Source of the DNA: Colias croceus
Lineage: Eukaryota; Arthropoda; Insecta; Lepidoptera; Pieridae
Length of the DNA stretch: 64,000 bases
Direction of reading: 5' to 3'
Assembly: GCF_905220415.1 (NCBI RefSeq)
Contig: NC_059538.1
Coordinates: 8,556,001 to 8,620,000, forward strand
The notes beneath the pieces are model-generated. The model was not told the origin of the DNA and did not search any database. It saw only the letters and a list, made by a program, of their open reading frames with translations. A program made the position numbers and the translations under genes. Positions 22,643-34,600 of this stretch are shown one piece after another (positions within the stretch are counted from its first letter, which is position 1; each line of letters opens with the position of its first letter).

Positions 22643-25600
22643 TTAAAATCCTTTTGAAAAGAATTCTTCCGGTATGTTAAGGGGTTTTATATCCTTCCCA
22701 AAGCTGTGTTTCATCTTACTCCTCAAATCGTCGAAGGATTTTGTTATTGTTTTCCTAAATTGACGATATTGGAAACGGCCTGGATACGAAACTACCTGGA
22801 AGTTGTAGGCGTCCTGAAACAACATTCATTAAAATTATCAAACTTAGAAAAAAGGTGGATTTTCAAATGTATGACCCGCTAGTTCCACTTTTCAAAAGTT
22901 TTACTTGGCAGTAGAGAAGAGAAATATAACATACTAGCTGTTTGTCGCTATAGGAACCTATATAAGTTTCTGATTTAATAAAAGTTATTAGGTAGGTAGC
23001 CTTATCCAAGTGGACACAAATACAAGGAACCAAAAATAATTAAAATCCGTTCAGTTTAAGTGTTTTAACTAACATGACTTTCTTTTTTATATAAAGATGC
23101 AATAATCCATACTATATTAATATTATAAAATATGCGAAAGTAACTCACTCTGTCTGTCTGTCTGTTACTCAATCAAGCTTTGACTACTGAACCAATTTGC
23201 ATGAAATTTGGTATAGAGATATTTTGATACCCGAGAAAAGACATAGGCTACTTTTTACCCCAGGACATAGGATAGGTTTTATCCCGGAAATCCCACGGGA
23301 ACGGGTACTATGCGGGTTTTTCTTTGACTGCGCGGGCGAAGCCGTGGGTGGAAAGCTAGTATAGATACCTATATATCAAAGTGATACAGAATATATAGAT
23401 ATATCAAACCGAAAGACGAGTTGTAGTGACGTCAAAGGTTGTGAGAAGAAAATAAGTAACCTTAGCGCCGCGTATGTCATCTTGGTGAAGTGAATATACT
23501 TTTCTTCCATATCCGTACACGGGATACATCATTGCCCCCAAGACATCGGTGTGACCTAAGCCAATAGCGTGGCCTACTTCGTGGGCGACGGTCTGAAACG
23601 GTAAGTTTAATGTTCATATCCGAATAATTTAACGAGTTACACGAATATAGAAAGATTATGACCTAGGCCGTGCACGTCCGGGGGCTGGACCTGACACCGC
23701 GTTGAAAGGTGGATATTGCACGGTGTAGCGTGAAATAAGCTTTATACCAATGACATTGGCATCTTATATAAAAAGGCCTTCATATCCTAGTTTCTTATAA
23801 TAGAACATAAAATTAGATAAAAAATATAAAAAAAATCTTTCTTCAAATCTCCAGTTGATTTACATTTGATAAAAATCCCCTTTCATCACTAATATTATCA
23901 TAATCTATACTTTAATATTATAAAGCTGAAGAGTTTGTTTGTTTTTTTGAACGCGCTAATCTCAGGAACTACTTAGGTACTGGTCGTATTTGAAAAATTC
24001 TTCCGGTGGTAGATAGCCCATTCATCGAGGAAGGCTAAAGGTACAGGGCATAGGCTATATATCATCACGCTAAGACCAACTAGTATATCTCGATTTAAGC
24101 TCAGTAATTAATAATTATACACTATATAGGTAATATTTACTGTCCTTACTTGAAATAAGTTCGGTGCATCTGATTTGAAATTTTCCTCCCATAGTACCTC
24201 GTCGTTGATTCTAATGGTGATTCCTGCACTGGCAATTCCTGCACTTTTCTGATAGGCAATGAAAAATAATTCACACTAATTATTAATGTATAAGATTTTT
24301 TTGTAAATTTTTATAACATTGTAAACGTAGTTTTGAAAAAAAAAAGGAAAAAGTAAATATTTAAGTTATAAATTCTTGAATATCATTAGAAGGTATCTAA
24401 CTATCTTCTGACTTGAACGTACCGTATTCGCAAGCACAATTTTATCGCTGTAAAGTTCTGAACTGCCAAACCTGAAAAAAAATCGAGAGTCGAGCATGCT
24501 TCGGCATGAATTACGTCAGCTCGCACAGGTAAAGCTGTGAAAGGATGTGATTCAAATCCCATATAAATTATTATTCATAATTAGGGTTCCGGATATCAAA
24601 AGGAAAAAAGCAGATCCCTTTTAATAGGACCTCTCACCTCTGCATGTTCATGAAAGTTGGTAGGTACATAGTTTACTATCAGTCGATCACACCAGCTCTC
24701 TTGCCCGCCCGCAAAAAGATAGAAATAATAGGAACTACATAAAAAAGGAGGTTTATTTTTAACCGACTTCAAAAAAAAGGAGGAGGTTATCAATTCGGCC
24801 GGTATATTTTTTTTTTTTTTATGTATGTACACCGATTACTCCGAGGTTTCTGAACCGATTTACGTGATTCTTTTTTTGTTCGATGCGGGATGGTGTCGAA
24901 TTGGTCCCATAAAAATTTTATTCGGATAGGCCCAGTAGTTTTTATTTTATGAGCATTTTTGTCTGTAGGTATTTGTAAATTTTGCAAGTGCAAGTTTGAA
25001 GTCGGTTGTTTTTAACGCAGTTATCACTTGTACTATACTTAGTTGTAAGATACCGCTACGAACGCTAGCTTGTCCTATTCGACCGGATACCGAATACTTA
25101 GTAGTGGCAAAATATTCGTGGCATATGGCATTTCAAAAATTGTAGAGATGCTATTGCGTATAAATTTAAAAAGAATAGAAAAAAAATCGATCACGAGGCG
25201 GGACTCGAACCCGCATCCTTTCACGCCAATCCGGGGCGGATGCTTGACCAAATCAGCCACCCGTGACGCTAGATGCTATTACGTTATATCACTCTGAATT
25301 TGAGACACAGCCAAAAAAAAAACAAACCAAAAATTTTACCTTTGAACTATTTTGATTCGCACATCGGTCCTGTGGTTTTGCTGTTAGTGCCCACCAGACA
25401 GACAGACACACTTTTGTATTTAAAATAGAACTCAGAATAGATTTTATTATATATATCTAAATGTATACAGGGTGTAATCGTTAAGTGTGCACAAGCGATT
25501 ATTCCGTAACTATTGCAGATACCAAAAATCTTTAAACTGATATCGAAAGTACTTAACCTAATGAGTAAAATGGCCATAATAAATTTTTAAAAATAAAACG

Positions 25601-28600
25601 AGAAATATCCAAAAATGTTACATTAAACGCTCCCATACATTTTATTTCCCATACATTTTGTATTCATAGCAGATTTTCGAAGTGATGTCCTCTAGCTCTA
25701 TTTACAGTTTCTAAATGACTTCCGTTCAAATTTGCCAAGTAATTAAAGCAGAAAACCAAAAAAATAAAGGAAAAGCTAAAATCTTTCATATTAAATGTAC
25801 TAGGTTGATCCAAAAGTAATGATAATTGGGTATTTCCTGTGCACATAAAAATATAAAATAAATGTTTTTTGCTTGCTCATGTATTCACTAAGTAATCACA
25901 AAAAAATCATATCAACAGGCCACGTTTCCAATTATTTACATTAATTTGAATGTGAACCGTGCGTGCCAGAATGTTTCCCGACGAAAAGAAGAAACAACGA
26001 TTCGACATGTAGAGGGTAAATTTCTAAATTTTTAATGATATCAGGATAATTTTTGTCACGTTTTGTGATCATGGACGTTACCCGAGTTCACCATGTTTAT
26101 GATGAAACCAAAAAAACAATCAATGTCCTGGATGCGAGCTTCCAAAGTGACGATGAAAAAATTCAAAGTGAAAATCAGTAGGTTAGATTAAAGCGGATGT
26201 TTTTTGGGACGCTGAAGGAATAATTATGGTGGAATATTTTAAAAAGGTAGCCACTTTATGGGACTCTTACTAAACAGACCAAATTAAAAGATTGCGGCAG
26301 GTTAGTAAGGAAAAGAGACATGGCAAACTGCGGACCTGAACGCTGTTTCACCAAGACAACGCACAAGATCACAAAGCATCAGTTGCGAATTGCGATGGCT
26401 GCCATTCAAAAATCGGCATTCCAAATGCTTGAACACCTACCCTATTTTTTAGATCTAGCTCCTATTTACTTTTATCTCTTTCTTCGGCAAAAGAAACACT
26501 TTCTTAGCAATAAATTATTTTAAGACGACAGCGAAGTGGAGGCCGCGTGGAGGGGTGTTTGTGGATGAAGTCAAAGTGTTTTTTTTTTAAATTTAGAAAA
26601 AAAAATATTGAAGTATATTTTCTAGTTAGAAGACTATCTAGAGAACTACATAATTATTATAACTGTAATGACCTTGTTTAATATTGATTATCATTACTTT
26701 TGGATCAACCCATGTACATGGGATATTCGTATCTCATACTAAATGTATGAAGGGAAGTTCATTTAGAAACTGTAAATAGAGCTCCTAATTGTATTGCACA
26801 ATGAGGACATCACTTCGAAAATCTGCTATGAATACAAAATGTATGGGAAATAAAATGTATGGGAGAGTTTCAAGTTATTTTTTTAGATATTTCTCGTTTT
26901 ATTTTTAAAAATTTATTATGACCATTTTACTCATTAGGTTAAGTACTTTCGATATCAGTTTAAAGTTTTTTGATATCTGCAATAGTTACGGAATAATCGC
27001 CTGTGCACACTTAACGATTACACCCTGTATATAGGTATGTTCTTACTAATATTATAAAGCTAAACGGATTGTCTTGTACTATATAACATGATAATCTCAG
27101 TAACTACTTTTAAAAGAACCATGTAAAGATTTCCTCTTTAGTGATATTAATATTTAATGCGCATATCATACTCAATTATTATATCGACGGGTCCTTTGTC
27201 TCTCTTAACAAAAGTAATACCAGAAGAGGGAGACCATATCATGAAAGCCATGGCAATCTTAGAGTCGACGTAACGACGGTCCAATTTCGGTGTGTACTTT
27301 ATCTTGTATTGAATGAATTTCTTTCGCCATTTTCCTGAAAGATTTTAATGAATTAGACAAAATTCATATAAGAATCTATACATATAATAAATCTGTAGAG
27401 GGGTCAATTCTGTACATTGAAAATATTGAAAAAATAAATAGCACGTGTGTGTTACTGGATCGATACCAAACCCAAATATGTGATTAAAAAAATTTTTGTC
27501 TGTCTGTCTGTCTGTCTGTCTGTATGTGCTGACATCACGTGAAAACTAACGGTTCGATTTCGATGAAACTTGGTATGATTATACCTTATTATCCTGGGCG
27601 TAAAATAGGATACTTTTATCCTGGAAAAATACGCGGAAAAAAAATAAATCTTAATTTTTCAGTTTTATCCATAGACGTTGTTCTGTAGAACCGCGAACAC
27701 ACGTTGCGTTACCCGCAGTGGATTCTTTTTTTTATGATGTCATTGTCAGAGTTACTCAAAATGGAGAAATAAACCATCCACGCGAAAACGGACATCCGCG
27801 CGGACGGAGTCGCGGGCGGAAGCTAGTTTGGAATAAATAGATATCGAGTGTGATATTATTATTTTCACATATTTGTTTAAACTGAATTATCCAAGACTAC
27901 TGAATGGATTTTGATTAAGTGAGTCCTCGCAGTTTAAATCGACAAGTCCGCGGGCGAGACCAGGCGAGAGCGTGTAATTAAACGAGTAAATAAATCGATT
28001 TTTCAATTTTTCAATTTAATTTTCAACCGGCATGTCGATGAATCAAAAAAGTTCGACGACATGTGACATCCGCCAACCCGCACTTGGCCAGTTTGGTGGA
28101 TTATCGCCTGGTCCCTTACGGGAGGCCCATGTCCCAGCAACGTATATGGGCTGATGATGATTATGATAATAATGATGAACTTTGCCGTGCTGTACATACA
28201 TAACATCTACATAAGCTATAGGTACACACACAGGGTATAAATCTACTACCAAGCTTTTGTTACGTGCGAAGCTTTAGTGTGTGGATACCTAAGTTTTTAA
28301 AGCGGAATGAAGCTCATATTATATCGATATGAATTACAAGAATATAACAGAAATTACCTCCAATAGTGTATCTTTTAGAACGCCTGCGCCTGTGTACGTC
28401 GCGATACGCGCATCTGCTCAATGACATCCAATGTTTGGTTTTGTTGTCTAGCTCGCCTGAAACGTTAATAATAAATGTAGACCTGTGCAGTGTGCACGCC
28501 TGTGGTTCACTGTCGAGGAAAGGTCGTTCCAACTCAGAAAGCTTCATGCGCTCATGCATAACACTTTCCTGAAGATCTCTATATGATCAGATGCATAATT

Positions 28601-31600
28601 ATTTACGATTCTTTAAAGGAAGTACAAACATTCATTTTATATATATACTTACATAAATAGATCCAAAAATTCATTTTTAAATTAATAACAAATATATTTT
28701 TATAAAGAAAATAAGTGCCTACCAATAAAAAGGCAATGAATATTATGCATGTTCTAAGAATTTTTTGTGTCGGGGCCTTAAAGCATGAGCCACACCGTGC
28801 CGGGGATGGGCCGTGCCGAAGTATAGGGAAACAAATAAAACAATACCTATACCACAGACCTATACACATTTCAAAAACGTGCCCCCTCCGGACCCAGAAC
28901 CACGGTGGATGTTTGATCGATCCCAGGATGGGTGGGGCACGGCCCGGTAGCGACACAGTATAGCGTTAAAACATGCTTAAATCTTATATTCTTTTATTTA
29001 AAATCATCAACAAATTGACTGAAAATATTACCAGTCTCCTCGACGTGCGCAAAATGTTGTAATGATTTGACAGCATCCCTCCATATTTTATTGCTGCGAA
29101 CTTTGCAATATTTATCTTTACATTGTATTGACGATTCATCCAGATAGCCGTATCGGGTCAAGTATTCCTACAATAAAAGAGATATTTAAAAATAATGTAA
29201 TTTTTGTGCCTTCTTATTATAATTAAGATCACATAAACTTATTTTAATAATAAAAAAAAAACAAAATTGGCGAAAAATACTTGCAGAAAATAATGTTATT
29301 TTTGTTACAAACTCAAACATTTATTTATTCAATTAAATGATTATGTCGCTCAGGTTCACACATACTTATAACTATTATAACGCTAATATTATATAAAATA
29401 CCTACAGTAATTCAATATGTAACTATTATCCCACCAAAAACATAAATGTAAAAATTGGAGCCGAGTTCAATCGTTGACTTAATTTGCCAAAAAAAGAAAT
29501 GAGATCTAAATGTGTGCCAAATTCTGCAGACAGTCCAGAAATTTATTTACAAAGATGTATTAAGTTCTTAGGTTGAGTGAAAACTCAATTGTTTTATTTT
29601 CCCTTAGAGAACAATGTTTATTCCAAAATATAACTTTTTTAATTTGAATAATATAATTATTTTCACAAAGCAAACAACTAATGACCTATTGAACCCCATA
29701 ATTTGATGAGGCTAGTTTTTAGAACCTCACAAAATATAAACAGTATGTAAAACTAGCCTCATCAAATTATGGGGTTCAATAGGTCATTAGTTGTTTGCTT
29801 TGTGAAAATAATTATATTATTCAAATTAAAAAAGTTATATTTTGGAATAAACATTGTTCTCTAAGGGAAAATAAAACAATTGAGTTTTCACTCAACCTAA
29901 GAACTTAATACATCTTTGTAAATAAATTTCTGGACTGTCTGCAGAACTTGGCACACATTTAGATCTCATTTCTTTTTTTGGCAAATTAAGTCAACGATTG
30001 AACTCGGCTCCAATTTTTACATTTATGTTTTTGGTGGGATATCATTACTTTTTGTACAGAAAATTACTCTGCAAATTTGATTTACTTTACAAATATAATA
30101 CTTTTTATATACGATTTTTTTTCTTGCGGTTTCTCTGTATGGTTTGTTTAGTATTATTTTCTATATTTTATTGTATGTTATGAATGTCAGCGCACATTGC
30201 CCCGTCATTATCTGCAATTTTTTAAACTCGTTTTCTGTTTATTAGATTATATGATTTTCTAAACATCCAGCGTGAATTTGTACACACACTATTACCAAGA
30301 TGCAAAGATCGTTGTAGAAGAATCGTCGCCTTACTCCACGACGTTACGGTATTGCCATGACGCGATCTTGAAATTTTACTCTAAACGCGCCTAAAGATGT
30401 TTCACTCATATTAATATTACGCAAATTAAATCATTTCTACCTTCGACGAAGCCTTCTTCCATTACACCATTTATGGTAATTATTTTTGCATGCTTGTATT
30501 GGCTAAACATGTTTGTGCTTTATTAATATAATTGTATCACCATTGAATACCATGTTTAAAGCAAAATAAAGATTTTATTTAACTATTTATTTATTTATTT
30601 ATTTACACTGAAATTAAAATTAAACTAAACACTCATAAATAAAGAATAAATAAATGTGAATATGTAAAATTATATATATTATTTTTAACTGTATGAGCAA
30701 TAAAGGCAATATTTTTATTACAATTTTCTTTTATTTTACGTTTAAGGCGACTACACCACCGAAACTAGCGCCCCCCCAACATTTTATTTTTTTACTCCTA
30801 AACCAGATCAAATTTAAAAAATCTAGCTCGGTACTTTGCTAGTGTATTACTTGTAGTATTTTTGGTATTACTTTTCATTATTTTGCATTCGGTAAATTAG
30901 GAGAACTTTTGATTACCGCCAAAAGTGGCCACTTTTGGCGGTAATCAAAAGTTCTCTAGAATAATGAACAGTTAGAATAGTGAAAAGTAATACCAAAAAT
31001 ACTACAAGTAATATACTAGCAAAGTACCGAGCTAGATTTTTTAAATTTGATCTGGTTTAGGAGTAAAAAAATAAAATGTTCGGTGGCGCTAGTTTCGGTG
31101 GTGTAGGCCTCTTAATAACAGTTTTGAATAAAGAAATCATGCAATCGAAGTAATCCGCCCTAGCGATACTAGCGCGAGTGAGTGTGATGTCAGAGGCGCT
31201 TCGAATATCTACAGATGTTTCGTCCTAAAATATGTAAACTTCAATAATCTATATCTCAGTCATTTATTGATGGATTTCAAAATTTTTTTCGGCCACTGAT
31301 TAGTTTTGAGCTATTTTTTAAGACTAGTAAGGTGAATATACTATTTTCTTTTTTTTTAAACTTTTCCATTTTTCCATACAAACAAAATTTATGTCATTGA
31401 AAAAAAAATTAAATACAAATAAATTCAGTATTTTCTGATTTTTTCCTTTGTACACTCACTATTACCTAGTTGATTACAAAATTTGAACTTTCTAGGTCAT
31501 CTGGAAGTGGGTTAGGTTTTGTATATGTCTATAAGTCAGTCAGTCTTAAAAATTGCGATTTTTGGATATTAATATCTACGCAACTGTTTAATCTGTATTT

Positions 31601-34600
31601 ATGAAATTAAAGGTTCTTGTTTATCTTGAGGTCCTCTTGATATGTACCAAATTTGGTTTATATAACTTAAATAGTTTTCGAGTTATAAGGGGGTGAAAAG
31701 TGGCTCGAAATGGTTCGTGTAAATATACACACGGCTGCTGCTCGCCAGTTCTCTTCGCTTGAACTCGGCTTGACACGCTGCCGCGTGTCTAGATCTGCAA
31801 ATTTAAGGAGACTGATCTGAGACGAAACCTATACATATTATAAAGTCTGATAATACTTTCTATTAATCTTCCGATTAAAAATAGACAAAATAGTGTTAAC
31901 GCAATTTAAGTTTTAACGCGTTTAAACAAACGTTCTTTTTTTTTTCAATATATTGCTAGTTACACTCGGATAATCGGTAGGCTGCATTACGAGAACATTC
32001 CATCAAGACATGAGTTAAGTCCTCTGGAACATCGCATTGATCACAATTCGGTGACCTCCTTCATTAGAAACGCAAACTTATTTAATATAGGTAACTAAAA
32101 AATATTTAAGAAAAGGACACGGGGTTGGTAAGTTAAAGTAATTTTATTATATCAAAAAGTATGTAGTTAGTTAACGGAAATGTATGTAATCCGTCATTGT
32201 ATAAAATTCCTAGGAAATGTATGTAATTCCTAAAATCGCACGGAAATGTGTGAAATAAATTATTTTAAATACACATTTCCTAGGAAATCTATACATTTCC
32301 TAATTAGCAACCGGAAATGTAAAAAATCTAATACGATATTGGAATTATATACAATTCCGAGGAAGATTATACATTTCCTAGGATATCATTAAATAGGTAG
32401 TTTATTAAACAATTTTTTATACATTTCTAAATGGTATCGGAATTGTACCGTTTGTATCGTTCACTCACAAACTCGTGCTCATACATAAACTGACAAATCT
32501 AAACACACACACATACACACCCACACACGCACACATTCACCCACACACACACGCACACATGCGCCCACACACAATACACAAACACATTACACACACACAC
32601 GAATACACTCCACACATAACTATTAATATTTTGTTATTTAAACAGTTTATTATTCTGATCTAGATAACCTATTTTAAGTTAAGGAAGAGCGGGTCCTCCT
32701 GACACAGGTTTTATATTAAACTTACTAGGAGACTTTATATTAAACTTACTACTCCATATTATATTGTATGAAATGAATAATAAAAAGTTTTATTTTTTTT
32801 TTGTACACATTTCCTAGGATTTGTTTACAATTCATTGATTTCATACATTTCCGGTAACATGTATATGTCGTGGTCATATCGTAGATTTGATCATTTCATG
32901 ATATGAGTGGCCATTTCACGAAATGGTCGCATATCGTGAAATGGCCAACATAGTTTGATCAGATCGTTAAATCGTCAACGTTTCACGATTTGGTCATCCA
33001 CATTTGGCCAGATCGTATAAAATATAAAGAGTCCATAAAATATTAAAAAAATTCAGAATAACTTCTAAAAACTTGTTTAATGTCATTTAAGTAAGTGCCG
33101 CGGCAGCGGCCGGCGAATGCCAGAAGCGAATCGTTTTTGCAATAGAAAACAGTTAGGTTAGGTTAGGTTAGACTTTGATAAACAACGCACGAGCCGAGCG
33201 AGCAAAGCGAGCGTGCCGCGGCAGCGGCCGGCGAGTGCCAGAAGCGGATCGCTTTTTAAAAAACAAACAATTATAATAATATAGTAGTAGTTTCTTAAAT
33301 TATTTTATTTAAGTCGCATTTTTTCTTAAATACATATAAGATATCCACATTTTCCATAGTACTCGTACCTCTTTGTCGTAAATTCTTTGCTATGACTTTC
33401 TTCATAATATTGTTATTAAACGAATTATGAATTAGTTTTTAACTGCGAATAATTTAATTTTCGCCAGCGGCCGCCATCTTGTCACATACCTAAACACAGA
33501 GCTTGCAGCGCCTCTACCAACGATTAATGTAACTATTTTACGATATGATCAAATAATTTTGATCATTTCATGAAAAAACCGTGCGTTAACACGTTAGCTG
33601 CGAAACAGGGCTTGAAACACCCTATCCGTGTCTCGTCGTTATAGCGGTAGAAAAAAACTTAAACTTCTCTGTCGTGCGGGAGGCATAACTTCCATCTGGT
33701 TCAGTGTAGGAAAGTGATATCTATATATCTGAGATGTGCTATTGATTCCTAGTTCAATGGTATACCGACCTTAATACCGGGTTTCTTAGACCTCGTGCCG
33801 CACTGAACAAATAAAAATTCTAACACAGTGCGGAACGAGGTTGCGAACACCTCGTACCACCACGCACCTCGTACCGCACCCTAAGCTAGCTTCACGCGGT
33901 TAGTGTTGTGCAACGCATTCGAGACTATTTGTGGAACAACTTATTGAAGCTTTTACAAAGAAGGACTTGAATGTGGATACAGGTAATTTTCAAACATCCT
34001 AACTACTCGTTATAATAAATATCGTTAATAGAAACGTGAATGTGACATGTTGAGTAACTTTCTTCAAATAGGTTGATAATCATGATTACTATTAGTGTGT
34101 TTGTTCATTGAATCAACTAGCGGCAAATCCAAAACACCCGGCAATCGGTGTATGGCTCATCAAAATTTAACTCTTGCCCAAGTCAACAAGCCAACAAACA
34201 AGGCACATCATCTCTTAAAGGGATCAAAGAAGAGTAGATGTGTAGGATGTTACGAAAAACTCCGCACCTTCTTAACAAGTCGTGAGGCCGAAAAAGGTAA
34301 AGAAAATTCTCACAGAATGCACTGGTTGCAAACAATATATTATTGTTTGACCTGTTTTTATGAAAAACATCCATAAGATAAATAAATACAATTAAATAAA
34401 ATCGATATTTCTTTTCCCATCACTAAATTATATGAAAAACTGCTATTGTTCAGTGCGGTATGGGGTACATCAGACCCCACATTTTATTTTACCCCTAGTA
34501 TCTAAACTAACTAATCTAACCACGGGCGACGGTAGATTTAGGTTAATGAACTCATTGTTAATAATAATCACGACAAAAGCCGCACACTTTGTCTTATTTG

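Noticed and set aside
25191..25266. Functional tRNA gene
   Set aside because: Acceptor and T arms fit, but the anticodon loop lacks the invariant T33 and stem pairing is weak, so it is kept only as a tRNA-like pseudogene.
28603..28963. Overlapping frames of 82 and 117 codons in protease B intron 2
   Set aside because: They lie on opposite strands over a CG-rich patch with short inverted pieces (GGCCGTGCC/GGCACGGCC); no domain or splice context supports a gene.
32475..32663. His/Thr-rich 62-codon frame
   Set aside because: It simply translates a (CA)n microsatellite.
33151..33170. TTAGG repeats suggesting an interstitial telomere sequence
   Set aside because: Only about three and a half units inside a dispersed element; too short to be a telomeric insertion.
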